Source: Ophioceras dolichostomum (taxonomy: Eukaryota; Ascomycota; Sordariomycetes; Magnaporthales; Ophioceraceae). From it: a stretch of DNA of 63,409 bases. The stretch is taken from the NCBI GenBank assembly GCA_003049485.1, contig PYST01000224.1, forward strand, positions 1 through 63,409. The letters are read 5' to 3'. This document shows, piece after piece, positions 10,688-21,374 of the stretch. The position numbers were made by a program, and so were the translations under genes. The notes beneath the pieces are model-generated. The model was not told where the DNA came from. It did no database searches and saw nothing but the letters and a program-made list of their open reading frames with translations. The number at the start of each line of letters is the position of its first letter. Within the stretch, counting starts at the first letter, position 1.

Positions 10688-11544
10688 CTAGAAGTTCCTA
10701 TCCCCTTTGGAGGCGTTCTGTGCCGGCTCGCCCATCTCTGGGTCGGCCACATTCGGCCCAGGCGGAGACAGGGCGTTCTGCATGTCATGGCTTGGGTCGG
10801 TGGCCCGTTTGCGGAGCCAAATCAGCCCCCAAACCACCAGAAAGACAACGATGCAGCCCACAGCGATGCCAGCGACATATCCGCCCACCATTCCAGAGCC
10901 TGACTTGGCTGGGTCGAGGAAGCTGTACACGTAGAAGCCTTTGGTTGCCCGCGTGAGGTAAGCGAGCGCCAAATACAGAGCTAGGATGATTATCAGCCAC
11001 AGGATGTGAATCCAAGGAGGCGGCTCGGTCCGTGGCAGCACGATTTCAAACAGGGCGAATGCTGCGTTCAGGGCATGGCGGCTGATGTTGCTCCACGCGA
11101 CAAAACGTACTTCAAACCCAGCCCCGGAGTACAGGATTGCCCAGTAAACGACAGTCACGATAATGGGGAAGACGCAGATGCTCGTGTACAACAGCGAATG
11201 AAGCTCCTGCAGCGGCCTCGAGAAGCGGTCGAGGAGCGGCCGGCCGGAAAACGCGTATGTGAGTGTGTGGGTGGATGCGACCAGGAAGTAAAAGGCGATT
11301 CCCCAGTATGTCAGGACGGTGAAGTACGAGAACTCACTACCGGCCTGGGTGCATCCGCCGAGGTCGGCATGAGTGCAGTACCAGCCCAGAACGAAGAAGA
11401 GCACCGTGAATGCGTAGATGGCCTGATGCGTGCGATTATGTCAATGTTCTGTGTCGACGCCATTAGGACTTGGGATCTGAGAATATGGGTTCACTCACAA
11501 ACGTTAGACGGAGCCCGCCGAGGAGGGTCGCTGGCAGAAGCCAT
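10688..11544 (-). CDS. Multi-pass membrane protein, AIG1/FAR-17a/rolling-stone-like (259 aa)
   Basis: Two exons are inferred: 11544-11500 (45 bp, MASASDPPRRAPSN) and 11422-10688. The donor is GTTTGT and the acceptor CAG just before GCCATCTACG, which keeps the frame. The protein has about six hydrophobic segments (LFFVLGWYC, FTVLTYWGIAFYFLV, SICVFPIIVTVVYWAIL, HALNAAFALFEIVLPRT, LWLIIILALYLALAYL, VAGIAVGCIVVFLVVWG) and a charged cytosolic tail. A Thr in the YFTVLT segment and a His in the RHALN segment sit where the AIG1/FAR-17a hydrolase group has its catalytic pair, and the YVYSFLDP motif recalls rolling-stone proteins. The match is by pattern only; the substrate is unknown. A GTGAGT donor one base further would break the frame with the only usable acceptor. 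Confidence 0.65.
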
Positions 11545-13267
11545 GACGTCTCAAACCGGCAGGACGGATCCCATTGACCACGGCTGCTCTTAATCCATGA
11601 ACCGCCCATCATTGCAATCAAGCCTGGTCGTAACCTAGCCTACCCACTTCCATTCAGGTAGGTCGGGGTAGGCCGGTGACGAGGCAATGAGGAGGGCTCG
11701 TTGGTTCTGCTGGCTGGAATAATTGCAACACGTCGGAAACGGTTCGGATTGGGGGTAAAGGTACTTAGGTAGGTGGTAGGTACGTAGGTAGGCAGATGGG
11801 AAAGGAGTGTGATAGGGGGTTTATGTTCGATCAAGTCTTGGGTGGCATCGAGATATCGTTGGGGACGACGCGTGCTGAAAATGAGGCAGAAACGTCGGTC
11901 GGAAGGCGGAGCACACACACCCAACACCAATTCGCTTATGCCGGAGAGGAAGGGGAAAAAAAGAAAAGGCAAAAAACAGCCGCTGAAATTGTGGCTAACA
12001 GCAGATTCACAGCCCCAGCGTTCGTTATCGACGAATCAAAACTGCAGACAGAGGGTTTCAAATTCTTCCACCGAGTCAATATTGTGTTGAACGCAAGCTT
12101 GACTCTAAGCCAATTATCAATACGCAATGTCGCGTTCAAATCTCGGAAGGTTTAATATTGGCTTCTCCAAATGCCAGTTCTAGACCCCCCCACACTTCCT
12201 TTTTCGATCTCGACTCACGCAATCCTTTCTTCCACCACCTGCAGAGTTGTGTTCACCAACGTTGGCATGTAGCTCAATGTACACAGTACTGAGTGTCAGT
12301 GGCTTTGATGGCCTGGAATCGTCCGGTCTTCTGCCCGACCAGCTGGGTGGTAGACGGAGGTTTTCTTTTTTTCTTCTCCCCCCCTTCTTCCTCAAGCTGA
12401 GTGGCCCCCTTTGTTACACTTGCAATCAGTTGGCCCCCTCTTCCATGGTGCACCCCTATCAGCTCGCCAATGGTACACTACTGGGTCCCTGCACCTGCCT
12501 GCGCCAAGTACCCTAGGTAGCGACCTAGGTAGGTACCTACCTAGGAAGGTCCAGGTAGGTGGGTAAGCCGTTAGCACCCTACCTGATAACCAAACGTCCC
12601 TTGGAGGCGTCCGTGGAATCGCGGGCAAGCCTACCCCTTTCTCCTGTCTCCTACCTAAGGTACCTACTAACGAACATCACGACGGGTGCTTCGTCCTCCA
12701 CGACCCCTATCGGCCTCATACCCTTTACTCCTTCACTCTAGAAAATCACACGTACACCCATATACCTACCTACCTACATACACGCTCACACCGCGTTGGC
12801 TCAAAGTGGATTGCCAGTTCCGACTGTACTTCGACCTCCCAATTTACGTCTGCGTCAGTCTTTAACCTGAGAGAGAGGGTCTGGATCACAGCGCTGTCTC
12901 CCACACACGGTTCACTCATGATGCATCTTCCGATCATCCACTGATGACGCCCTGCCGTAAATAATCGCCGAGAGTCTGTCGATGCCTTGCTTGACCGTGT
13001 CCTCGAATCTTCGTCCTTGATCTCCTAGCCGCACTACCCTCTCGGCCTATCTCGATAGTCATCGCCGCAGCACGTGCAGAAGACGTCTCACGTTGCCGTT
13101 CCTGTCCCGCGGAACTAACTTGACCGTTCTGGTCTCCCCCTCCCCCCCCTCCCCTTCCCCGGGGCGGCGTGGCCCTGTGTTTGCTCATCTCCTTCGCGAC
13201 GTACCAGCCGCCTACCTACCTAGGTAGGTGGGCAGGGAGCTACCACGGCGGGACCTAGGCTTGCTCG
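11545..13267. other. Divergent intergenic region with palindromic repeats; no gene seen
   Basis: The 1.7 kb lies between divergently transcribed genes and should hold both promoters. It carries several copies of the TACCTAGGTAGG-type element (11759-11794, 12508-12562, about 12760-12780, 13211-13232) and a C-rich run at about 13135-13160. Open frames at 11796-12155 and 12934-13188 show no family character. No tRNA was recognised. Confidence 0.5.
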
Positions 13268-15925
13268 ATGGCTTCATCTATCATGCATTCACGCGGCAGT
13301 GGCGGTGCGACCTTTCTGCTCGGCCCCAATGATGCCAGCCCCGGACGACCGATGTCTCGACACCGAGCCTGGCGGCAGCATGCGGACGAGCCCCAAGCCC
13401 CGGCGGCATCGAGAGATGCGCCTGTGCACCCGATCACGTCGATGCAACAGGCGTTCGTCGAGTCCCTGGTCGAAGCGACAGCTGGTGCGCTCCCCCCGAA
13501 ACCCCGGTTGCGCACAGGCGACGCGAAGACGAGACGAGAGCTCCTCCTCGACCAGGATAAGTCGGACGGTGCCCCGGGCGCTTTGTGGCGGCTCCGGCCC
13601 GGGCAGACGTGCCACGAACTGCGCAAATTAACGGCGCAGGTCTCTTTCGGGGTCTACCTCCTGCTGCATGGCCTGGCCAGCAACAACTCGCAGGTGGTAG
13701 TAATCCTTCAAGGTCACATCGACGAGATGGACGAGTTCCTTGAGCTCACGATGGAAGACATCGACCTCGCTGCCAAAGACTTGACTGAGCGCATCGACTA
13801 CCTGAAGCTGCCCATAGACAACATGGCCGTCTTCAGCACAATGCTCGAGGACGATGCCTTCCGCAGTCAGATCGTAGACGGCAACGCCAAAATCGAGCAC
13901 ATCCTGTCGCGAACCTCCACGGCCCTTGTCCAGACCGTACAGGACGTCGCCGAGGGTCTCCGATCGACCAGAGAGTTTGGACTATACCTCACGGCGCAGC
14001 GGGGAGGGGCGTGGCGAAGGGAACGGCCAGACGTAATTGACATCTTCGACGCCATGCGTGGGAACGCCGAGGGCTGGCTGAACGCCTTTAGGGACTTACA
14101 GGCCAGGAGCAATTCGCTCAATGCGCTTGTTGTTAAACTGGATGACATGGTAGTGTCTATGGGGCGCGTCGCGGAGGAGGCCCGCATGAGAGCAGCGACG
14201 AAGGTGAGCCACCTAGCTCGCAGGAGATGCGAATCATGAATTGGACACGTTGCCGACATGTGCATTCGTGTCTCGGACAGCCTCCTTGTCTCCTCGCCGG
14301 AATACTATATGCTGACTATGAACAAGGAAGCCAATCCCCAGCAGTATGCGGATGAGGGTATCGAGCTGAGCGGCACTCGCGGGCGGCACCGCTCGTCCTC
14401 CGAGGGCTCCGTCGAGACAGTGACCGTCAACATCACGCAGCTGCCGCCGCCGCCGTCGCCGCCGGTGCCGCAGACTCCCGACAGGGTTTCCCGCTCGCCA
14501 CCTAGGCTGTCTCTGAGGTTTAGCCGATTGCCGGATGAACGGCCTTCGGGCCCCACATACTTCAATCTGGCTATAGACCAGAGCCCTGAGCAGAGGGGTG
14601 GTAGCACAGGAGGCACCGCTGCGAGTAGTAGGGATGTGATTGCCGCGGTCGGAAACCATGGCCGTGAGCGCAAGCGCTGCTCGTCGTCTGAAACGTCCGA
14701 CTGGCCGCCAGTCCGTTCGGACTCGCCAACGAACGACGGAGCGCTGTACCTGCTTCAGCCTCGAACATATACGCCCATCCCGCCAGCCCCGCTGCCATCC
14801 CCTCGTGTGATTGAAAGCCCATTGGATAATCGTACGGCAGGCGCCCAAGACGAGCCGGATGCAGCAGCTAATGAAGACACCGACGATGACGGAGCCACCG
14901 ACTCCGGACCACCCCCACTCGTGCCCGAGATGTCACAGAATCGGAGGCGTATGAAGGCTTCGCGCAACGCTACCACGGCTAAGCACGACGTCGAGCCCGG
15001 CAGCATCCCGGGGGTTTCGTCCCGAGATAGCCGGGCGACCGTGAGGAGCCGAATAAGTAGTTCGCCCGACTCGCACTCCGGCCAGCGTGACGGCCAACAA
15101 GGCGACTGTGGAGGCGAGAGCGAGAGCGAGACGGAAGCGGACAGTGTCGCCGTCGTGGCGGTGGCGGTGGCTGTGGCCGCAGAAAAGCAGCACGGGGCGC
15201 AACGAGTGCAACGGGTAGACCAGGAGCACCGATTGCATCAGGGGCATCAGGGGCATCAAGATACGCAAACTCATCATGATCACCGTGAGCAGCTCGAGCA
15301 ACATGAGCAGCGGCCAGGGCAAGTGCAACAAGGCAAAAGGACGTCTCTAAGGCAGCGGGTGTCTCTTAAGACCACTCCTCCCGAATCCATCCTCGTACCG
15401 CCCCCGGAAGTGGGCGGGCTCCAGCGCCCAGTGTTCGCGTCACCACGCACATACCAGGCATACCGAACATTTGTCGGCCCGGATTCGGCCTGTGTGTCTG
15501 ACAACGACGGGGCCAGCGACCTCCACTCCGTGGCCGACTTCTCGGCGCCGACATTCCCCGGCATTATCCCGTCTCCGCACTCCGACCAACAATACTTCCG
15601 CCCTGTCCAGGCCAGCCCACACTCGCCGTTGCAACAGCGACCGCATACGTCCGGCACCGCCGCGCCACGGTACCCCCACCGCCTCCGCAACGCCCCGTCA
15701 GCCATGGGCATGAGCATGCTGAGTAGCGTGTCCACCGCAGATCCCGACAATCCGGGTGGCCGCACCGTGAAGAAGAAACGAAGTGCCTTCGGATGGCTCA
15801 AGAAGGCCTTCTCGCTCGACGAGGAGGAGCGCATGTTGTATGAGCAGCGCAAGAACGAGCAGACCAGGAATCTCTACTATGATGCTCGGAGCCCACAGTT
15901 CCTCGACGGGAAACGGATGAGGTGA
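13268..15925 (+). CDS. Conserved-type fungal protein of unknown function (844 aa)
   Basis: Exons 13268-14203 and 14327-15925 are joined through a GTGAGC donor and an AAG acceptor with a CTGAC branch site 14 nt upstream; the frame is kept. Residues about 110-310 are helical and acidic, with likely coiled-coil stretches (HIDEMDEFLELTMEDIDLAA; LNALVVKLDDMVVSMGRVAE). The middle is low complexity, rich in Pro, Ser, acidic residues, His and Gln, and looks disordered. The last 50 residues form a charged block (KKKRSAFGWLKKAFSLDEEE ... RSPQFLDGKRMR) whose composition suggests a conserved motif for membrane or protein binding. No enzyme motif, signal peptide or membrane segment is seen. I do not recognise a named family; the C-terminal block resembles endings I recall in other ascomycete hypothetical proteins, unverified. 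Confidence 0.75.
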
Positions 15926-16658
15926 GCTGTGGGGTTGTGGGCAGTGAGCCACTGCCTCCAGTGAAGTCCTTTCTGTGATAGTTGTGCGATGGTGAGGGAA
16001 AGGCAAGGGGTATCCATCGCACGCCGAGCCGAGCGTAGCAGTGTTCGGGCGGCTGCGGCCTCAGTAGCCACCCAGAGATCGGCCAGTACCGGCTTGAAGG
16101 GCCCTCGGCTGTGTGTAAATAGTCAAATGCCTCTCGGCATCTACCTAGGTACCTAGGTAGGTATTTATTTGTTAAAATGCTTTGCTAGGTCATCCTATGA
16201 AGAGGGCAGAGGAAGGAGCACCCACTGTCGTGAAATGAATGAAGCATTGCTGGCCGAAACAGCACCAGAATCTGCCCATGAATTCACTTCGGGGTAGGGC
16301 TACACATCGTACCATTGCAGTCCCAAGACTCTTAATTCTCATACCTATCAGGTACCTCTAGGGACCTAGGTAGGTTCCGTAGTGCACATAACCTTCTGAT
16401 GGGCAGGTGCACGTGCCCAATGGCGGTGTAGTAACTGTGGTACCTTGGCGCCTGACCCACCCTCGTAAATGCAAAACTCGACGCTCGACTCCAACGGTCA
16501 GCCAGAACTGCCGTTGACGACATCGATTTGCCTCCTACCGACCGTTGCCCGAAACTTTCGGCACGCCCCTAGGCCCGGGCTTGACCTGCCTGTCCAAGGA
16601 CACCACTTACTCATTTTCCATTCCCAGCAATCATCGCCTGCGTTGCATAAGTTGCACC
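15926..16658. other. Intergenic region; promoter of mitoribosomal gene
   Basis: It lies between the stop of the unknown gene and the mS38-like ATG, both on plus. Two copies of the dispersed palindrome occur at 16141-16163 and 16350-16375. No coding sequence is supported. Confidence 0.5.
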
Positions 16659-18051
16659 ATGTTGCCATCGGCCGTCCGACGTGTCGTGTCGGTGGCTACT
16701 CAATCGCCCGTGATCGGAAGCATCGCCTCCAGCTCTGGATCGCGGACCGCCGCCGCTTCGGCGTCTGCAACCCTCTCACTCGGGTGCAGAGCGAGCCGGC
16801 ATCAACGACGATGCTCGTCTTCGAACTCCTCGAATCCGTCGAGCCCCGATAACGGATCAAAGGACTTCTCCGCCGATCGAGCCATCCCCGCACAGTCTGC
16901 GAAGTCGTCGACCAACAGCGACAAGCGGAAGAGACGGGCCAAGGATGCCCTGAATCGCCCAGCAGTCCGGGCCCTCCCATCTGTGCCAAGCACGCAGCAT
17001 CTGCCGCGAGAATGTATGTGTTCACAGAGCTGCGCGAGGCGCGAGGCGCGAGGCGCGAGATACGAGATACGAGATGCAAGCCGCCTGACAGACCCGCTGC
17101 CTCCTCCCTTGCGGGCGCAGCCCTCCTACGTCTCCCTCCCATAGGCCTTCCTTTGCTCTACCTTCAATCCTCGGGCTGGGTGATCCATTTCGAAGCTGAC
17201 CTGGTCTCCGCGCAGCCCTCGCACTCTCGGCGTTCTTCTCGCTACATAGGCCCATCTCCATCACTCACAGCCTACCCAGGGCTGTGAGCGACGATGCTTT
17301 TGCGTCCATCTTCGTTCACCAAAGCCCAGCGGGGAAGATGGGCGAGGTCATGTCGACACTGTCTCAAACAGTACAGGATCTGGAGCAGGTGCGTCCCCCC
17401 GTTCCTGTTTTCGGTCCGTTAAACCGTACTGACGTTCACTTGCCGGAGCAGCCCATGGCAAATCTCGGAATCCTTGGCCAGCAGCGGGAAGCAGACACTG
17501 GCGAGGGTATGAGTAAGATCACCCTAAAGCATGCCGACGGAAGCGAGACGGGCATGTATGTTCAGCTGAATGCGATGTCTGGCCGTTTCCTCCCGTTCTG
17601 TCCGCCGCCACTCCCTGAGCCGGAAGCCACGGGCGCACGGCCGAGCGAAGCCTTCACCGCCGCCACAGCTGCCACGGCGAGCAAGGACGGCGGCGCTGAC
17701 TTGGAGGACGCCTCGGCTGCTGTCCGTCAGGCTATCCCGTCCACGCACGCGAACAACCCTCACCGACGGATCTACAATGCCCTGCTCACTATTGAGGAGA
17801 CGGTAGATGAGAGCGGCAGTCTCAAGTTCGTGGCACACAGCTCGCAGCTTGTCGAACAACCTGTCGGTCCGCGCACCTTTCTCGAGCGCATGGCCCTCCG
17901 CCAGCTGCGATTCGAGGGCAGCCAGACCCAGGACGACGGCATGATCGCCATCAGCGTCAAGAGGCAGAGGAAGCTGAAGATGAAGAAAAAGAAGTACAAG
18001 AAGTTGATGAGGAAGACTCGCAATATTCGGCGTAAGCTAGACAGGACATAG
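16659..18051 (+). CDS. COX24: Mitochondrial small ribosomal subunit protein mS38 (COX24/AURKAIP1-like, 375 aa)
   Basis: Exons 16659-17013, 17216-17388 and 17452-18051. The first acceptor at 17215 follows a CTGAC branch site and yields a second exon reading LALSAFFSLHRPISITHSLP, the expected family pattern. The N-terminus is rich in Arg, Ser and Ala, like a mitochondrial presequence. The last 30 residues (ISVKRQRKLKMKKKKYKKLM ... NIRRKLDRT) are the hallmark basic domain of the COX24/mS38 family (Pfam DUF1713). That segment binds rRNA in the mitoribosome, and yeast Cox24 is needed for COX1 mRNA processing and translation. The second intron is 63 nt with no stop in frame, so retention would add 21 residues. 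Its GTGCGT donor and ACTGAC branch support splicing. Confidence 0.88.
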
Positions 18052-19166
18052 CCGTTGGCATATGGTGGCCATGTGCCCCTCCTGTGGCCAGGACGGTTCT
18101 CTGTTAGCTTCTGTCGACCTTCTTCGTATCTTCTCGTCTGCTGCCCAACTGTGAGGCGATCTCTTTTTTTGTTCTGTCTGATATACATGTTAGACCTTCA
18201 AGTCCGGCGGAACACCCATAGAGTAGAGGCACCAGGGGCCTTTCAACTTCGGTCCTAATTTGGTTACTGCCAGCCTGCACCTCCCGTGCCGGAACCTTGG
18301 TTATATCGCATTCCCTCCCTCGCCATTGAAGGCGGTTCGTACCCGCTCATTCGGTTCTCAAGCGCTAGCAGCTCGATTTGCCACGACACCGTGGCGGCGC
18401 CTACCACATGTCGGCATGTCCTTGCCTACCTATGTACTACCATATGGATGTCAAATTCCAGTTTCTGTCGGATGGCTTCAGGGACGTTGTTCCCGAGGCA
18501 GTTACACAAGTTGTCTCCATGCGCTCTTAACATCAACGAATCCTTCCAAGTTTCGGGCAGGCTGCTTGCCTGCCTAGGTGGGCTGGTCGGCACTGGGCAC
18601 CTGTAAATGTACCGTTATCGTTTGGTTCGAGCAGCAAGTCAGGACACGATTTGTGATGTCCATGTAGGAAACAAAGGGGCCCCAGGGCCACATTGGTATG
18701 ATACTTGATCTGTGCGCGATCACGTGGCGTTCTCATCCCAGTCAGCCTTGATCGATTCAGGAAGGGGCTCAAAAACAACTCAGAAGTCCTTACTAGTTCC
18801 TGTGTATGTGTACAGCGGGAACCAGAGCAGCATATACTGCTCCCTGGTCCTTGTCTAGCCTTAACTAGTACTCTCCTTGTCACCTTTCGATTCTTGGCTA
18901 CAAATTCGGTCACATTTTGCCTTCCAAATTTCGCCCACTTAGGCCAAAGGACGCACTGCAGCCTTGCGTATTAACTCTCCGTTTTTGACTGCATAAAACA
19001 CACTCTCATGCGTGAGCGGCGTCTCCATCCCGAATGCAGCCAGGCAGTGTTCGCACAGGCTTATTTTGCCACCCTGCATGCGCGGCCGTGCCTGGTAGGC
19101 AACTCGGGGTCAGATGACACCACCTTGCTGTTAGGGCGCCCCCCTAGCCGGTTCCCTCTTGCCCTG
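18052..19166. other. Intergenic region, no gene seen
   Basis: About 1.1 kb lies between two plus-strand genes. It contains only short open frames without family character and one partial palindromic repeat (GCCTAGGTGG near 18572). An in-frame ATG at 19008 lies upstream of the next gene, but using it would bury that gene's signal peptide. Confidence 0.45.
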
Positions 19167-20512
19167 ATGCGCGTCCAGTCCCTCTTGTGGCTGCTCCTGG
19201 TTTTGCCAGGCCTGGTGTCTGCCGATGAGTTGGGCATTTGGGTCAGCGTTGGGGAATCTGGCCCGCCGAGAACCATCACCCCGGCCCTGACCACGATCAG
19301 CGGGAAGCCGACTATCGTCTCAGGCGCCGCCCCATTTGACCTGACTGCCACCGTGCGCACCCGAACCGAGTACGGCCAGTAAGTACCTACCTACCTACCT
19401 ACCCACCCAAGGCCCGCAGATGTCTTCCCTTGTAATACCCTTTGCGAATAGCAGTGGTTCCACTGGCTGATGGCTTGAGCACAGCATCCTCGTAAGCACT
19501 GGTTGGCTCCCTGTCGCAACCGCGATCTCCGGTTCCAAGGGAGGCGCCGGCGCTTTCCCTGCATGTGTGAACAAGGCCGGCCACGGCGCACCGTTCTGCC
19601 TCCCCGAACATGGTAGCTCACTGTACCCCGGGACGACGTACTACAGTGAGGCAGCCCCTGCCCTTTCCGGGCCCTTTCCCCTTTCCACTTTCCCTCTCAC
19701 AGTTTCGGCATGCACCTACCTTACCTGCCTCAGCCACCTATCCACCCCTGTGCACGTCCGCCCGTGCGTCCGTCCCGCCCGTGCCCTGATGCGCTGCCGC
19801 TGAAAGCGCCGGGCGTCCTCCTTTCCTCAGCTCTGAACGGGAGACTAATACAAGGAGAAAAGTCACGTGGGATCCAAGTTTCTTCAACGGCACAAATACG
19901 AGCGTCGTGGTGCAGGGGAGCTACGTGGACGCGTCGGTTGAGGGCGTTTCCCAACAGGCTTTCGCCTCATTTCCGCTTGCTGCTGGCCGGGGGTTCCATG
20001 CATGGGCCGTTGACTCGGCCTCCTTAAGGGGCACTGCTGGCGCCAATGTCAGCATATCCATCGCCGCCTTGGCCCACGGCGCTCCCGTGCTGGCCCACGC
20101 CGTGGGGCCTACCGTCTTCGTGACTAAGCGCCCTGCCTACCACCAGCCCCCGGCTCCGATCCCAGCCGGGCCCGAGCTGTACATCGGGCTTCCTTTGATT
20201 GGCAGCTTCGTTGCCGTGATGCTCGTTGGTACGTGCCTGTGGAACCGGAAGGCCCGACGCATCGGCCTGGGCAACATCATGAGTCGGGGTGGCGGTCGCG
20301 GCGGCTATAGCCTTCTCAACGGTGGTACAACTGATCGTGGCCCTCGCCGTAAACGTGAGAGGGGGCACGCAGATGGAGAAGGGTCGCATCGGCTGATGGA
20401 CTTGTACCATGAACGTGACGGTGCTTCGGGCGCACGTGGCCGAACAAGGCGAGATAGCGTTGATTCGCTGGAAAGTTTTGTTAGCTGGGGTTCGGACCAG
20501 CACCACGATTAA
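19167..20512 (+). CDS. Secretory type I membrane protein, Psg1-like (340 aa)
   Basis: Exons 19167-19378, 19485-19645 and 19863-20512. The ATG at 19167 starts a clear signal peptide (MRVQSLLWLLLVLPGLVSA). The luminal part has NxS/T sites and the motifs YPGTTYYITWDPSFFNGT and PAYHQPPAPIPAGPELYIGL. One membrane segment (about residues 232-252, PLIGSFVAVMLVGTCLW) precedes a basic tail (NRKARRIGLGNIMSRGGG). This architecture and the TYY-TWDP, YHQP and GPELYIGLP motifs match what I recall of the fungal family containing yeast Psg1 (YKL077W), which stabilises the plasma-membrane ATPase Pma1 in the Golgi. That link is from memory and was not searched. Intron 1 starts in a run of the palindromic repeat (TACCTACCTACC). 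Confidence 0.75.
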
Positions 20513-21374
20513 CTGGCAAGTGGCTGGCTCGAGGGAGGTGTGATGGGCCATTCTCTGAAACCTGAAACTGCCCAGTGCCCACTGCCCGCCACCTAGGGTA
20601 CCTACCTGCCCGAGATACTCCAGGACAACGGGGGAGGTCGCGATATATAGTGGCTTCGGCAAGGCGAGAGTCTCGGATCCGGTGCCCCCTCTTTGGGATT
20701 GGAGGGTTCTCTCTCTTCCAGTTCACCGATTAATCGTAAAAGTCACTTACTTAGCCTCGGGCCCTCTGGTACACAGACCGAACAGTGTCAACACAGCCCG
20801 CAGTAGACGACGAGGGAGTAATACGAAACACCTCAAAAGCAAGGACGAAAATGTTGCGGCATCTAATTGAGCTGTCCTGCCTATCACTTAATCCAGCAAC
20901 CGCCAGGAATAGTGCCAATCCCTCTGCGTTTGAAGGATAGCCAAGGCTAAACATTGCCTGCTACCAGCCTCCCTGCCTGCACATCGCTATTCATTCATCT
21001 GCTGTCCGACAATCAAGCAAATCGACGCCAGTTGGCCAACTGGTCGCTAATAATCCCAGCCCCGAAAACTCCAACGCATTATAACTCCGACGCTGATATC
21101 CACGGAAAATAAAACTGGCGCGCGGGCCCGAGGAAGGGGGAGCAGAAAGGGAACGGGGGCCGGTTCAAGGGGCTAACAAGTAGGACCAATGAACCCATTC
21201 GAAATAGCAGAATTAGGGAAGGAAAAATAACCCAAAGTCGCCCTGCCCGAATAAGTAAATAAATGGGTGAAGGAAACAGAAAAGATATAAGAAAAACATG
21301 GAATCGTATATAAAACTGAATATCCAGGGAGAGACACGGCACGTCATGCACGCAATAAAACAACATCAACAGCG
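20513..21374. other. Convergent 3' region
   Basis: This 860 bp lies between two convergent stop codons. It contains a palindromic repeat near 20590-20606 and A-rich stretches, but no supported gene. AATAAA-like hexamers occur around 21105 and 21355. Confidence 0.4.

Noticed and set aside
12135..12150. GTTCAAATC box considered as a tRNA T-arm
   Set aside because: No matching anticodon arm, D-arm or acceptor stem could be built around it.
11796..12155. 119-aa plus-strand open frame
   Set aside because: Composition is random, no splice partner gives a family protein, and it sits in a divergent promoter region full of repeats.
19008..19166. Upstream in-frame ATG of the Psg1-like gene
   Set aside because: Using it would place 53 residues before a clear signal peptide; the ATG at 19167 starts the signal peptide directly.
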